From NCBI RefSeq assembly GCF_000316645.1, contig NC_019684.1, forward strand, positions 2,943,501 to 3,007,500: DNA of 64,000 nt. Direction: 5' to 3'. The DNA is from Nostoc sp. PCC 7524. GTDB taxonomy: Bacteria; Cyanobacteriota; Cyanobacteriia; Cyanobacteriales; Nostocaceae. The translations under genes were made by a program, and so were the position numbers. This document shows positions 1 through 9,735 of this stretch, in pieces (positions within the stretch are counted from its first letter, which is position 1; each line of letters begins with the position of its first letter). The notes under the pieces were generated by a model, which saw only the letters and a program-made list of their open reading frames with translations, was not told where the DNA came from and did not search any database.

Positions 1-1
1 A

Positions 2-301
2 GGCGTTGACCCCGAATCATTGAAAACCGCAGCCGAACGCCTACTGCAAAAAATCGGTAACGGTGCAGTGGTAATGGGTTCAGTTCCCGAAGAAGGGAAA
101 GTTAGCCTAGTTGCAGCCTTCAGCCCCGAAGTCAACAAGAAAGGCTTACAGGCGGGTAAATTTATTGGTGCTATAGCGAAAATCTGCGGCGGTGGCGGCG
201 GCGGTAGACCAAACCTCGCCCAAGCCGGAGGACGCGACGCAAGTAAATTACCAGCAGCCTTAGAACAAGCTAAAAACGATTTACTTTTGGCTTTAAGCTA
301 A
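2..301 (+). CDS. alaS: alanyl-tRNA synthetase, C-terminal end (partial)
   Basis: This is the last 99 codons of a gene that enters from the left edge; the frame is open from base 2 to the TAA at 299-301. The visible part is the DHHA1-like C-terminal domain of alanyl-tRNA synthetase, recognised by the glycine run ([15 protein letters not shown], about 40 residues before the end) that is typical of the family tail. The enzyme charges tRNA-Ala, and this C-terminal domain helps dimerisation and tRNA binding. The catalytic and editing domains lie outside the window. A DHHA1 domain also occurs in other proteins, but the Gly-rich RPNLAQAGG stretch with a short helical end fits AlaS best. Confidence 0.9.
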   Translation, partial: GVDPESLKTAAERLLQKIGNGAVVMGSVPEEGKVSLVAAFSPEVNKKGLQAGKFIGAIAKICGGGGGGRPNLAQAGGRDASKLPAALEQAKNDLLLALS

Positions 302-316
302 GACCCATATTACATC

Positions 317-337
317 AGGCGGGTATCTTACCCGCCT
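317..337 (+). terminator. hairpin after alaS
   Basis: A perfect 9-bp inverted repeat (AGGCGGGTA, loop TCT, TACCCGCCT) lies 15 bp after the alaS stop. There is no clear T-tract, so it is a terminator-like hairpin. It could also serve the converging PEP-CTERM gene. Confidence 0.5.
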
Positions 338-364
338 CAAGACTCAAGTTTGCCATCATCTTGT

Positions 365-1069
365 TCAGGATGCTTGTTTTTTGGGCTTTAGTCCTAATTT
401 TACCCCCAATGTACCAAATGCCAATAATCCTAATATAGAACCAGGTTCGGGAACAGACTGGACTGTTTTGACTGCAACAGCATTGACATCAAAGCCATCT
501 CCACTTGTAGCTTTTTCTGTGGCTGTTTGTGTTGCTTTTGTTGGTGAAACATCAACCAGTTTGAGATATTGGAAGAGTGTTGTGGCAATATTTTGATCCT
601 TAGCCTTAATAGTTGCACCCCCTGGGTTGATGTAAGCGCCATCATCAATATTCTCGATTATGCCAAGAGATATCCAGTTTTTTAGATCATTTCCCACAAA
701 AACCTCCACTTTTTCATTGTGGTAGTTCTGATCTCTTTTGGCTGTACCCCCCCAAGTAGTTTCCCACAAAGTCACTTCAGGTAGAAATTTTCCTCCAAAT
801 TCAAAGATAGCCGATCCTCCTAAACCTAGGCTGAGGAAGTTTTTGTTACTATTATTGCTTGGATCCGCTTGGGGCGTACCTAGCGCATTATTTGTATTTG
901 TTCTAAAACTTTCCTGAATACCTGCACCTGCGTTGTATTCCAAAACCTTAGTAGCATAGGATAAATCTGTATTGTTGGTTGCTGCTACTGCTAACGAAGG
1001 AGCAGCTATTAAAGTGGTTGTAGCTAGAGATATAGGTAATGCAATTGCTGCCACAATAGCTATTTTCAT
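365..1069 (-). CDS. PEP-CTERM sorting domain protein
   Basis: A 234-residue exported protein. Residues 1 to about 29 form a signal peptide (hydrophobic core, then an AxA-type cleavage region). The C-terminus carries the PEP-CTERM signature: a VPEPGS motif, a hydrophobic segment (ILGLLAFGTLGVKLGL) and a basic tail (KPKKQAS). Such tails direct proteins to exosortase-linked sorting at the cell surface. The middle contains an IFEFGG...EVTLWETTWGG region with a possible beta-sandwich character and no catalytic motif that I recognise. The gene converges on alaS. An AT-rich upstream region separates it from the IS630 element. The specific role is unknown. Confidence 0.8.
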   Translation of the reverse strand: MKIAIVAAIALPISLATTTLIAAPSLAVAATNNTDLSYATKVLEYNAGAGIQESFRTNTNNALGTPQADPSNNSNKNFLSLGLGGSAIFEFGGKFLPEVTLWETTWGGTAKRDQNYHNEKVEVFVGNDLKNWISLGIIENIDDGAYINPGGATIKAKDQNIATTLFQYLKLVDVSPTKATQTATEKATSGDGFDVNAVAVKTVQSVPEPGSILGLLAFGTLGVKLGLKPKKQAS

Positions 1070-1353
1070 ACTTTTGAAAATCCTTGATGGGTAACTAAAT
1101 TTGTTGCGACAAATTCATAATGTCACAGTTTTTTAAGTATGAATAGCTCGTTTATAGTATCTTTTTAATCAAAGTAATTTTACGTAAAAAGTAATAATTA
1201 AGAGCATCCGTCATTTTTCGATAGCTGCAAACCTTTATAAAACAAGGCTTATAGTTTTAAGAGTCTCATCGGAAAACTAGATGGACTTGGGAGTTGATGT
1301 CTACTTGTATAAAATAAATGTAAACTGACAGCGATTAACAGTGAGAACTGATA

Positions 1354-2485
1354 CCAATTCACGAAAAGTATGATACAGATAAATAAGGAATAAATATTAA
1401 CGAGCAAAGATGGCTGGAGTAACCAAAGTAGAAATAAAAGAGTCAGTAGAGGAATTACATGAGTTGCTCTTAAAACAAAAAACAGCATCAAGTTTTGAAC
1501 GGATTCAAGCTTTGTATTTGCTGAAAATAGGACAAGTGAAAACAATACAAGATGTAGCGGTGGTAGTAGGAAGGGCAAGGGTAACGGTACAAAGATGGTT
1601 AAAAAATTATCAAGAGTCGGGAATCAAGGGTCTATTAACAACTCTAAAGAGTCCAGGGCGACCTGCAATAATTAGCTTACAAGTAAGAGAGCAGCTAGAC
1701 AAAGAGCTTCAAGAATCGGAGGGATTCAAAAGTTATGAGGAAATCCGAACATGGTTAAAAGCAGTAGAAGGGATAGAAGCATCATATAAAGTAGTACATG
1801 ATACAGTGCGCTATCAAATGAAAGCAAAGCTAAAAGTGCCGCGAGCAGTAGGTATTAAATACGATAGCGAAGCAGAATCAGAATTTAAAAAAACTGCCAC
1901 AATACCTAGAAGTAATAAAAAACACGTCATAGCACCAGTAGATAGGCAAAAAACAATGAGATATTGGTGTGGGGACGAAAGCCGTGTGGGATTGAAGACT
2001 GAAGCTGGGAGACTAATTACTAAAAAAGGAGTCAAGCCCATCGGCATTATGCAATGGAAGCGGGATAATTTTTACTTATATGGATTAGTGGAACCCTTAA
2101 CTGGAGAGTATTTTATCTGGGAATTCTCTCATTTGAATACAGCCTGTTTCAATATTTTTTTAGAAAAATTTTCCCAGACTTATGCTCAAGATATTCATAT
2201 TCTTCAGTTAGACAATGGGGCTTTTCATTTAAGTCAGCATCTGAAAATACCAGAAAACATAGTTTTGTTATTTCAACCTCCACATACACCTCAAGTTAAT
2301 CCAATAGAAAGATTGTGGGAAGAAGTTAAAAGGCATCTAACTTGGGAAAGCTTCTCAAATTTAGATGAATTAAGAGAATTTATCTGGAAGCGATTGGAAC
2401 AATTAAACACATCAGTTGTTGCTTCTATCACAGGTTGGGATTTTATTCTTGATGCTTTATTTGTATCAGGCTTTTCGTGAATTGG
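1354..2485 (+). mobile_element. IS630-type insertion sequence, apparently intact
   Basis: The element is 1132 bp. Its ends are perfect 15-bp inverted repeats (CCAATTCACGAAAAG at 1354-1368 and the complement at 2471-2485). The match extends to about 30 bp with three mismatches through a TGATACA block. TA dinucleotides flank it at 1352-1353 and 2486-2487, as expected for the TA target duplication of the IS630/Tc1/mariner group. It holds one transposase gene and lies between the PEP-CTERM gene and leuS without breaking either. Confidence 0.88.
1410..2480 (+). CDS. IS630 family transposase
   Basis: A 356-residue DDE transposase. The N-terminal third is a helix-turn-helix region (ALYLLKIGQVKTIQDVAVVV...VTVQRWLKNY, about residues 30-70) that should bind the terminal repeats. 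The catalytic core shows D189 (CGDES), D268 (LQLDNGAFH) and E300 (NPIERLWEEVK), the order expected for IS630. No frameshift or internal stop is seen, so the gene may be functional. The TGA stop lies inside the right inverted repeat, an economical arrangement that ties the protein C-terminus to the element end. The ATG at 1410 lies 56 bp inside the left end. Confidence 0.9.
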   Translation: MAGVTKVEIKESVEELHELLLKQKTASSFERIQALYLLKIGQVKTIQDVAVVVGRARVTVQRWLKNYQESGIKGLLTTLKSPGRPAIISLQVREQLDKELQESEGFKSYEEIRTWLKAVEGIEASYKVVHDTVRYQMKAKLKVPRAVGIKYDSEAESEFKKTATIPRSNKKHVIAPVDRQKTMRYWCGDESRVGLKTEAGRLITKKGVKPIGIMQWKRDNFYLYGLVEPLTGEYFIWEFSHLNTACFNIFLEKFSQTYAQDIHILQLDNGAFHLSQHLKIPENIVLLFQPPHTPQVNPIERLWEEVKRHLTWESFSNLDELREFIWKRLEQLNTSVVASITGWDFILDALFVSGFS

Positions 2486-2723
2486 TATGACATCTGGGTC
2501 AATTTATTGGTGCGATCGCACTCAATACAGTTCGGTTACGGCTAAAAATCAAAATGTGTAGTAGCGCGTCAGCTTTAAAAAGTTGAGTTCAAAGAATCTT
2601 GCAAGAAGCATTTAAAGCAGAATGAAAATTTTTTCTTCTCTCTATGCCTTTGCTCCTCTGTGTGAGCTTTTAAAAAATCTTTTCAGCAACACCAAAGTAT
2701 TGAAGCAACAATCTATTAACCCT

Positions 2724-2773
2724 TAAAAAACAAAGGCATGAGAGCCAAAACTTCACCCAGCCCTCATGCCTTT
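2724..2773 (-). terminator. rho-independent terminator of leuS
   Basis: Read on the minus strand, an 11-bp stem (AAAGGCATGAG/CTCATGCCTTT, 2763-2773 with 2732-2742) is followed by a run of six T. It begins 6 bp after the leuS stop. The rest of 2488-2723 shows no gene, only one HIP1 octamer. Confidence 0.8.
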
Positions 2774-2778
2774 AATTC

Positions 2779-5400
2779 TTAAACCACTACAAAATTAACC
2801 AACTTCCCAGGCACAACAATCACCTTCTTAATTTCCTTACCCTCAATGTAACGCTGAGTCACCTCAGACTCCAGAGCAAACTTCTCTAAAGCCGCCTTAT
2901 CAGCTTGCGCCGGCACTTGAATATCAGCCCGCTTTTTACCATTAATCTGAATCACCACAGTCACCTCATCAGCAACTAAAGCCTCTGGGTCAAAACTAGG
3001 CCAAGATTGCGTATGCACTGATTCCTTGTTACCCAATAAATGCCACAATTCATCAGCAATGTGTGGCGCAAAGGGAGCCAGCAATACTACCAGCGTCCGC
3101 ATACCTTCTGCATAAATTGGTGAATTTTGACAGTTGGCATCAGTGATAGCATTACTCAACTTCATCAATTCCGAAACGGCTGTATTGAATTGATACTCAT
3201 CTTCTAAATCTTCAGTCACAGCTTGGATAGCTGTATGAATTGCCCGTCGTAATTCTTTTTCTGGCTTACTTAAATTATCAAGTTGTGCTTGCTTGCGACA
3301 TACTCCAGCTGCAACATACTCCGTCACTAAACGCCAAACTCGATTTAAAAAGCGGAATTGTCCTTCAACATCAGCTTCATCCCACTCCAAATCTTTTTCC
3401 GGGGGTGCTTTAAATAAGATGAACATCCGCGCCGTGTCTACACCGTACTTAGCAATGACATCTTCCGGCGCGACACCATTACCCTTAGACTTGGACATGG
3501 TGGCGTAAAGACGCTGCAATGGTTCGCCAGTTTGGGGATCACGCGGATCATTGGGGTTAACTAATGAGGACGGAATCCATTTATCTTTACCGCCTTTGTT
3601 AGGGTTCATGTAAGTTAAACCCTGCACCATCCCTTGAGTTAACAAACGCTCAAAGGGTTCATCAAAATTCAATAAACCTCTATCCCGCAAGACTTTGGTA
3701 AAGAACCGCGAATACAACAAATGCAAAATCGCGTGTTCAATCCCACCCACATATTGATCTACAGGCATCCAGTCATTAGTTTTGCCTAATTCAAAAATCT
3801 GCTGCTCATTTTGCGCGTCAGGATACCGCAAGAAATACCACGAGGAATCAATAAAGGTATCCATTGTGTCAGTTTCCCGTTTGGCTGGAGTGCCACAAGT
3901 CGGACAAGGGACATTCACCCAGCTTTCCAACTGCGCTAACGGTGAACCACCCCGCCCAGTAAACTCCACTTCCTCCGGTAACTGTACAGGCAAATCTTTA
4001 TCTGGTACTGGTACTATCCCACAGTTGGGGCAGTGAATCACTGGAATGGGTGCGCCCCAATACCGTTGCCGGGAAATTAACCAATCCCGCAAGCGATATT
4101 GCACCCGTTCTTTACCAAAGCTATTTTCCTCAGCATATTTAGTGATTGCTTGTTTGGCATCTGTGGAATTGAGGCCTGTAAAAGCACCGGAATTAATTAA
4201 AATTCCTGGTTCAGTATATGCGTCGTTGTACTCAATCTGTACAAGTTGTGTCACTTCCTCCCCATCGGATGTTGGGGTTAAGTCAAACCCTGCGACATCT
4301 TTGGGATCAGCGATGACAAAATCAATGGGCAAATCATATCTTTGAGCAAATTTGAAATCCCGTGCATCATGGGCAGGTACACCCATCACCGCCCCAGTAC
4401 CATATTCATACAGTACATAGTCAGCAATCCAGATAGGTACTTCTTCCCCTGTAAATGGGTTGACTACTTTGCCGCCTGTGGGAACACCGCGCTTAGGTTT
4501 GTCTTCGGCGGTACGTTCCAACTCACTTTGATTTGTCACCTCATGAATAAAGGCTTCTACTGTCGCTTGTTGGGCTTTGCTGGTGACTTGCTTGGTTAAA
4601 GGATGTTCTGGTGCTAACACTACGTAGCTGACACCAAACACAGTATCAGGGCGGGTAGTGTAGACAGCGATTTTCTCACTGCTGCCAACAATGGGAAATT
4701 CCAAATACGCCCCTGTGGATTTCCCAATCCAGTTAGCCTGCATCAACTTGACTCTTTCCGGCCAACCTGTCAATTTATCCAAGTCATTGAGCAATTGTTC
4801 GGCGTAGTCGGTAATCTTTAAAAACCACTGCCGCAATAATTTGCGCTCAACTTTCGCACCACTGCGCCAAGAACGTCCTTCACTATCAACTTGTTCGTTG
4901 GCTAATACAGTTTGGTCAATGGGGTCCCAGTTAACGGCTGCTTCTTTTTGGTAAGCTAACCCCATTTGCAAAAATTGCAAGAAAATCCACTGTGTCCACT
5001 TGTAATAATCAGGTGAACAAGTAGCCACTTCGCTGTCCCAATCAATAGATAAACCAAGACGCTGTAATTGCTGCCGCATTTGGGCAATATTTTGATAAGT
5101 CCACTTAGCCGGCGGTACACCCCGGTCAATGGCAGCGTTTTCTGCGGGTAAGCCAAAGGCATCCCATCCCATTGGATGCAGCACCCGATACCCCTGCATT
5201 CGTTTGAGGCGGGCAATCACATCAGTAATTGTGTAATTACGGACGTGACCCATGTGTAGGCTACCTGATGGGTAGGGAAACATAGATAGAGCGTAGAATT
5301 TGGGCTGATTGCTATCTGTGGGGGTCTTATCTAAGCCAAGTTCTGCCCATGCTTGTTGCCATTTTTCCTCAATTGCTGCTGCGTTGTATCGGGAATCCAC
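2779..5400 (-). CDS. leuS: leucyl-tRNA synthetase
   Basis: A class I aminoacyl-tRNA synthetase that attaches leucine to tRNA-Leu. The HIGH motif appears as HMGH in [18 protein letters not shown] near the N-terminus, and KMSKS as MSKSKGNGV near residue 634. Between them lie the CP1 editing domain ([22 protein letters not shown]) and a zinc-type cysteine cluster (CPNCG...CPTCG). The C-terminus has the anticodon-binding and tRNA-contact domains. I chose the GTG at 5400 (873 aa) because AGGAG lies 8 nt upstream and the protein then begins with the usual DSRYN...IEEKW. An in-frame ATG at 5442 lacks a visible Shine-Dalgarno sequence. The gene ends in a strong terminator and stands alone. Confidence 0.95.
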   Translation of the reverse strand: MDSRYNAAAIEEKWQQAWAELGLDKTPTDSNQPKFYALSMFPYPSGSLHMGHVRNYTITDVIARLKRMQGYRVLHPMGWDAFGLPAENAAIDRGVPPAKWTYQNIAQMRQQLQRLGLSIDWDSEVATCSPDYYKWTQWIFLQFLQMGLAYQKEAAVNWDPIDQTVLANEQVDSEGRSWRSGAKVERKLLRQWFLKITDYAEQLLNDLDKLTGWPERVKLMQANWIGKSTGAYLEFPIVGSSEKIAVYTTRPDTVFGVSYVVLAPEHPLTKQVTSKAQQATVEAFIHEVTNQSELERTAEDKPKRGVPTGGKVVNPFTGEEVPIWIADYVLYEYGTGAVMGVPAHDARDFKFAQRYDLPIDFVIADPKDVAGFDLTPTSDGEEVTQLVQIEYNDAYTEPGILINSGAFTGLNSTDAKQAITKYAEENSFGKERVQYRLRDWLISRQRYWGAPIPVIHCPNCGIVPVPDKDLPVQLPEEVEFTGRGGSPLAQLESWVNVPCPTCGTPAKRETDTMDTFIDSSWYFLRYPDAQNEQQIFELGKTNDWMPVDQYVGGIEHAILHLLYSRFFTKVLRDRGLLNFDEPFERLLTQGMVQGLTYMNPNKGGKDKWIPSSLVNPNDPRDPQTGEPLQRLYATMSKSKGNGVAPEDVIAKYGVDTARMFILFKAPPEKDLEWDEADVEGQFRFLNRVWRLVTEYVAAGVCRKQAQLDNLSKPEKELRRAIHTAIQAVTEDLEDEYQFNTAVSELMKLSNAITDANCQNSPIYAEGMRTLVVLLAPFAPHIADELWHLLGNKESVHTQSWPSFDPEALVADEVTVVIQINGKKRADIQVPAQADKAALEKFALESEVTQRYIEGKEIKKVIVVPGKLVNFVVV

Positions 5401-5488
5401 CGAAAATTCTCCTACTGGCTCTGTAATCTTGTCTGCCTCCATATTGTAGATGATGGTAGGCAATTGAATAAGTTGGATTAAACAAGGG

Positions 5489-5935
5489 ATGGCTGAATTA
5501 AATACAAAAATTTCTGGCAGAGTGCGAGTTTTTGTTTACGGCACACTCAAACCAGGCGAAGCTAATTACCAAAAATATTGTGCTGGTAAAGTAATAGCAG
5601 CTCAAAGAGCAATGACTTTGGGTAAACTGTTTGCTTTACCAATGGGCTATCCAGCTATGACCATTGGAGAAGAAGTTGTTCAAGGATACTTACTCTCTTT
5701 CGCCTCATCTGGAATTTTAGCTGTCCTAGACGAGCTGGAAGACTACCACCCCACACGACCAATGTCAGCAAACCTCTACAATCGGCAACATATGGAAATT
5801 TACAATCTGCTGGGATCATCCTTGGATTGGGCTTGGGTTTATCTGATGAACCCAGAACTGGTTCATAAATTAGGAGGAATTTTCCTACCTGATGGTTGGT
5901 GGAGTGGCTGCGGTTTGGGAGGGAGTAGGGAATAG
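5489..5935 (+). CDS. gamma-glutamylcyclotransferase-like (GGCT/AIG2) protein
   Basis: A 148-residue protein that opens with the family signature [14 protein letters not shown] (about residues 11-24), the YGxL substrate-cavity motif of the GGCT/AIG2 fold. A downstream acidic segment (LDELEDY) supplies the expected catalytic glutamate position. Members cyclise gamma-glutamyl amines or act in related small-molecule chemistry; the substrate here cannot be told from sequence. The gene is divergent from leuS with only a short promoter region between them. The stop at 5933-5935 lies in a stretch that already shows repeat character (GGGAGTAGGGAATAGGGAG), so the C-terminus may have been altered by a repeat. 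Confidence 0.75.
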   Translation: MAELNTKISGRVRVFVYGTLKPGEANYQKYCAGKVIAAQRAMTLGKLFALPMGYPAMTIGEEVVQGYLLSFASSGILAVLDELEDYHPTRPMSANLYNRQHMEIYNLLGSSLDWAWVYLMNPELVHKLGGIFLPDGWWSGCGLGGSRE

Positions 5936-5991
5936 GGAGTGGGGGAGAAATTTTTACCCCAATGCCAATGCCCAATCTCTATTACATTTTG

Positions 5992-6088
5992 AATTTTGAA
6001 TTTTGTAAGCGTAAGCCTTCCCTACGGGACGCTACGCGTTGGCGTTAGCCTCTCGTAGAGAAGCCGTAGGCTATTTTGAATTTTGAAT
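5992..6088. repeat. dispersed TTTTGAATT palindromic repeat, long form
   Basis: GAATTTTGAATTTTG arms surround a GC-rich centre (GTAAGCGTAAGCC...GCCGTAGGC). Shorter copies of the same unit lie at 34971-35022 and 59224-59278. This copy has about 40 extra bases (with GACGCTACGCG and CTCTCGTAGAGAAG) in the centre, which look like a second small repeat inserted into the first. It abuts the stop of the anti-sigma-like gene. Confidence 0.7.
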
Positions 6089-6699
6089 TAATTAAAACCT
6101 GGGTCAATTTCTCCTGGCTGTAGTATCTTCACTGGCTGTTCTGAAGATGATACTGCGGCTTTGGGTATTTCGATGACTGGGTTATTTATGGCCACCATTA
6201 GAGGTGAGGACGGAACTGTCGGTTCTTGTGCAGTTTGGGCAGGTTGTATCTGTGGTTGTTGTGCTAGTTGTGGTATGCCAGATTCTCTTCCTGGTAACCA
6301 GCCAGATACCGCGCCAATCACACAAGCAGCGATCGCCGCACCACCAAAAGTCCAAGTTAGCCGGGAACGACGATTAACACGGTCAAATACTTTCTGGGCT
6401 GTAGTTTCCGGCGAATGTTGTGGTGCTGGTATGGGCATAGTCCGGAAAGCTTGCCTGAGCTTTAATAGTCTGGCATACAGACGTTGAACTCCGGCATCAT
6501 TGGCTAACCATTCCTCTACTTGCTGACGTTCGGCTGCCGTCACCTCACCATCTAAATAAGCACTCAATAATTCAAAGCGATCGCGCTTCACCATATCCAT
6601 AGCACCCGTTGCTTTGTTGGTATGCTTTGCCATCTCATTTGGTAAATCTCTCGGAAGTTGCCACCGACAACGGTCATTAAATTGAGAATCAGTAGTCAT
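6088..6699 (-). CDS. anti-sigma factor-like membrane protein
   Basis: A 203-residue protein. Its N-terminal cytoplasmic part (RFELLSAYLDGEVTAAERQQVEEWL, about residues 42-66) is the anti-sigma domain seen in RseA/zinc-type anti-sigma proteins; the HxxxCxxC zinc motif is absent. One transmembrane helix follows (WTFGGAAIAACVIGAVSGWL, about residues 115-134), then a Pro/Gln-rich external tail. It lies directly downstream of the ECF sigma gene on the same strand, the usual arrangement for a sigma/anti-sigma pair, so it probably holds that sigma factor at the membrane. In-frame ATGs further in (at MAKHT and MDMVK) are alternative starts. Confidence 0.75.
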   Translation of the reverse strand: MTTDSQFNDRCRWQLPRDLPNEMAKHTNKATGAMDMVKRDRFELLSAYLDGEVTAAERQQVEEWLANDAGVQRLYARLLKLRQAFRTMPIPAPQHSPETTAQKVFDRVNRRSRLTWTFGGAAIAACVIGAVSGWLPGRESGIPQLAQQPQIQPAQTAQEPTVPSSPLMVAINNPVIEIPKAAVSSSEQPVKILQPGEIDPGFN

Positions 6700-6857
6700 A
6701 CTAACATTATTACCAATTCATCCACGGGTAAAAGGAGTGGTCAATCCTAAGAGCATAATTAAATTTTTCTCCTGATGGCAGAAGCACGATCCACATTCCT
6801 CACAATTCTTAATCAATGCTTAAATTCTGCCATAGGGCAGAGTGAAGATACTGTAAA

Positions 6858-7514
6858 TTAGGTATCAAGATAGGTTTGCAATTGGCTTTGCAATCTCGAT
6901 CTGGCTCTAGCTATTCTCGATTTCACCGTTCCTAGGGAAACTCCTGTGATTTCGGCAATTTCTTCATAGGCCATGCCTTCGATTTCCCTGAGAACAATGG
7001 TAGTGCGAAAGACTTCCGGTAAGTCCGCGATCGCCTCACGCAATTGCTCGTAAAATTCTCTAGTTGTCAGTTCTTCCTCTGGCCCTGGAGTATCTCCAGC
7101 AATTTCCCAGTCCATTTCACCATCATCTACTGAGCGGGGAGCATCCAGTGACAAAGGGCTAACAACTCGCTTGCGCTTACGCAACTCATCGTAAAACAAG
7201 TTAGTCGCAATGCGGCTTAACCAGCCCCGAAATTTAGATGGTTCTTGTAATCGGTTAATATTCCGATACACTCGAATCCAAACTTCTTGAGCCAAGTCAG
7301 CTCTGTCAGGCCAATCTGGAGCTAGGTGATACAAAACCCTATCAACTTGGGTTTGATAGCGGCGCAAAAGTTCTGCAAACGCAGCACGATCCGGGCGCAG
7401 TCCCATTTGACAACGCAAAATTAAATCGTGGTTAGAGAGTTTGTCAACTTGCACCGATGCTTCTGAATACCTCGCATCAACCGTTGACCAGGATACAGTA
7501 ATCGATTGACTCAT
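6858..7514 (-). CDS. sigG: ECF-type RNA polymerase sigma factor (SigG-like)
   Basis: A sigma-70 family regulator of the ECF type with two domains. Region 2 spans the DLAQEVWIRVYRNINRL and FRGWLSRIATNLFYDELRKRKR segments. Region 4 is near the C-terminus (IADLPEVFRTTIVLREIEGMAYEEIAEITGVS) with a helix-turn-helix and the LGTVKSRIARAR ending. The open frame extends to 7643, but the ATG at 7514 (MSQSITVSW) gives about 218 aa, the usual length. The next gene in the same direction (150 bp away) looks like its anti-sigma factor. In Anabaena the ECF factor SigG is linked to cell-envelope stress; the symbol is given by resemblance and context. Confidence 0.82.
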   Translation of the reverse strand: MSQSITVSWSTVDARYSEASVQVDKLSNHDLILRCQMGLRPDRAAFAELLRRYQTQVDRVLYHLAPDWPDRADLAQEVWIRVYRNINRLQEPSKFRGWLSRIATNLFYDELRKRKRVVSPLSLDAPRSVDDGEMDWEIAGDTPGPEEELTTREFYEQLREAIADLPEVFRTTIVLREIEGMAYEEIAEITGVSLGTVKSRIARARSRLQSQLQTYLDT

Positions 7515-8264
7515 AGATCGTACTGGCTGTAAATCATCCCTATCTATTAGACCCGTTAATTGACAAGTTGTTCCAGAATAAGTGACGGATTTGAGACTGG
7601 AACACTGAGTTATATAAGTTTGGGTGCATTTTTGTGGATGCAAAATGTCTCTTTTACTAATGAGTAATTGCCTAGTAACTTTTGTGGACGATTGTTGATT
7701 ACCTGTTAGGCTACAGCAGTGTTACAAACACTGTGTGCAGATCATGGCATCTGACTATCTAAGCTTGACAAATGGTGTATTGTATGTATCAGAATGATAG
7801 CTGCTCAAAATTTCTTCAGGTTACAGTTTAGCAGTGGAGTTAGAATAATTCTAATTTTTGTAAGAAAATTGGTAAATTTTATCTGACACTCTTAACTTTG
7901 CCAGTAATCTTGATTACCTAAAAACATAATGCTTTACCTACACTACTACCAAAAGTAAGATTTTGATGAGGCTAGACTCAAATGAAGTTAAATATTTTTT
8001 ACAATAGATATTTTTTAGATGTTTATTTCAGATATTTCTTACGTTCCCTGAGTTACTTGATAACTTAATAAGTAAATCCAAAACTCAGTCATCTGGCAGA
8101 CAGAAACTTAGTTGATGAGCATTTATTTTTAATATTAAATAAGAGTTATAGAGGCAATTTTACTATTGTAAATCTATAGTTTTGCCTCTCAGGATAAACT
8201 CTTACTTAGTGGTAGCTGATTTTTCTAAAAATGACTGAAGTATCAGGACTTAACACCAAAGACT
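7515..8264. other. gene-poor intergenic region with a structured hairpin
   Basis: About 750 bp of AT-rich DNA upstream of the sigma gene with no credible reading frame. The only clear structure is a nested inverted repeat at about 8141-8203: outer arms AAGAGTT/AACTCTT and inner arms AGAGGCAA (8150-8157)/TTGCCTCT (8182-8189). It may be a terminator, a small RNA fold or a small MITE. Confidence 0.45.
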
Positions 8265-8417
8265 TTATTTTGTTGTTCTTTTGACTAAAATTGTGGCAGA
8301 TGGTTCTGTGTATAGTTGATAACTAGCACCAGAATTGGCTTGATGAGGGACACGAACTCGAAAAAAGAAATTGAGGGCAAATGTAATCGTGACTGCTAGC
8401 AATAGTTTTTCAAACAT
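8265..8417 (-). CDS. possible small membrane protein (50 aa)
   Basis: A 50-codon frame that starts with MFEKLLLAVTITFALNFFF, a convincing single transmembrane segment, and continues with a polar tail (RVRVPHQANSGASY...). A purine-rich GGGAGAAA lies 5 nt before the ATG and could be a ribosome binding site. I do not recognise the family. Small single-pass proteins are common in cyanobacteria, but a frame this short can occur by chance. A longer frame on the other strand (8371-8586) has no protein-like features. Confidence 0.4.
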   Translation of the reverse strand: MFEKLLLAVTITFALNFFFRVRVPHQANSGASYQLYTEPSATILVKRTTK

Positions 8418-8689
8418 CGTCTTTCTCCCACCCACACCATTAAAAATTTACTGTTGCACTACGGGAGTTCCACTGATAAATTTGAAGTTCAAAAGTTTAT
8501 CTTGGGAACTCTGGATAAACACGGGGTTAATCCAGAAATTTTTTAGCTGGAATGCCCTTATAGCCTTAGTTTGCCCAAGGGTATGAGCATATATATGAGG
8601 AAACAGATAAGAATTGATAAATTCTTGATAATTAAATCATTAGTTCGTTCAATTAATTAGCTGAGTATGTCAGGGATAAACAAGAAGCG

Positions 8690-9505
8690 ATGGCAATGGT
8701 AAGAAATGAATCTGTAGCGCGTAATGTAATGTTTATCTGCTTTGGCACAGCCATCTTATCGCTAGCTGTCCATTGGCGCATTACTACAACGCACGGGCAG
8801 TTTAAAAAACTAGCCTCCACCACAGCTAGTCTTCCTGGGGGTGTTTACACAGGAGGGTTAGGAGAAACTGCATTTGGCGCATCTACACCTCCAGAGGAAA
8901 ACACTCAAAGGGCTTCCCAGCCACAGTCTTCGTCTCTCCAGTCTCATAATAATTCGGATACTGTTAGCGAAAATGTAGCTTTAGCAACTAACATACCTAA
9001 AAAATCAGATTTAGTAACGTCAGAACCAAAACCAAATTCCAATTCTGCTGCTCGGCCCCAATCAATCCTGGCTAAGATTTTCCCCCAACAACAATCTTCT
9101 AATGCAGCAGAAAATACAGATAGACAAGTAGTGGTAGATTTAAGCGATCGCCGCACTTACGTTTATGCTGGAGATTTAGTTATAGCTAGTTACCCAATTG
9201 CTGTAGGTAAGCAGGGTTGGGAAACACCTACAGGAACTTTCCAAGTCAAAGATATGCAGCATGATCCGATTTGGCAACACCCCATCACAGGCAAAGTTTT
9301 TCCCGCCGGTGTGGATAGTCCTTTAGGAGAAAGATGGATCGGTTTTTGGTCAGATGGACGTAATGAAATTGGTTTTCACGGCACACCAGATATCCACCTG
9401 TTAGGAACTGCCATTTCTCACGGCTGTCTGAGAATGCGTAACTCTGATGTGCGCTTACTCTACGATCAGGTAGGTTTAGGTACAACGGTAGTCGTGCGTG
9501 AATAA
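8690..9505 (+). CDS. L,D-transpeptidase (YkuD domain), membrane-anchored
   Basis: A 271-residue protein with an N-terminal membrane/signal segment (ARNVMFICFGTAILSLAVHW), then a long low-complexity Ser/Pro/Asn linker (about residues 45-145), then a YkuD catalytic domain. The catalytic motif is HGTPDIHLLG...SHGCLRMRNSD with the nucleophile Cys246. Such enzymes make 3-3 cross-links in peptidoglycan or attach proteins to it, outside the cytoplasmic membrane. The gene stands alone on the plus strand, near three other envelope-related genes (the ECF sigma pair, an M23 peptidase and an LD-carboxypeptidase). Confidence 0.9.
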   Translation: MAMVRNESVARNVMFICFGTAILSLAVHWRITTTHGQFKKLASTTASLPGGVYTGGLGETAFGASTPPEENTQRASQPQSSSLQSHNNSDTVSENVALATNIPKKSDLVTSEPKPNSNSAARPQSILAKIFPQQQSSNAAENTDRQVVVDLSDRRTYVYAGDLVIASYPIAVGKQGWETPTGTFQVKDMQHDPIWQHPITGKVFPAGVDSPLGERWIGFWSDGRNEIGFHGTPDIHLLGTAISHGCLRMRNSDVRLLYDQVGLGTTVVVRE

Positions 9506-9527
9506 TAATCAAGAGTTTAGGTTATAG

Positions 9528-9735
9528 CAGGGGACAGGGGACAGGTGACAGGTGACAGGGGACAGGTGACAGACTTGAAAGCCTTTTAGTGTAATGGTTT
9601 TATGATTGGTTGATGTCCTAATCTATATGGCGATTGCCATAAAAGGGAACAGACAAATCCCTATAAACAAAACAGACGCGATGATACTTTACATCTACGC
9701 GTCTCTATTGCCTATTGCCTATTGCCTATTGCCTA
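9528..9735. repeat. STRR-type tandem repeats
   Basis: Two heptamer-like arrays flank a short unique stretch: GGGGACA/GGTGACA units at 9528-9573, and CTATTGC units (about four copies) at 9703-9735. The second array reaches the stop codon of the following minus-strand gene. Confidence 0.8.

Noticed and set aside
8371..8586. 71-codon plus-strand frame
   Set aside because: Antisense to the small membrane protein frame, no ribosome binding site and no motif.
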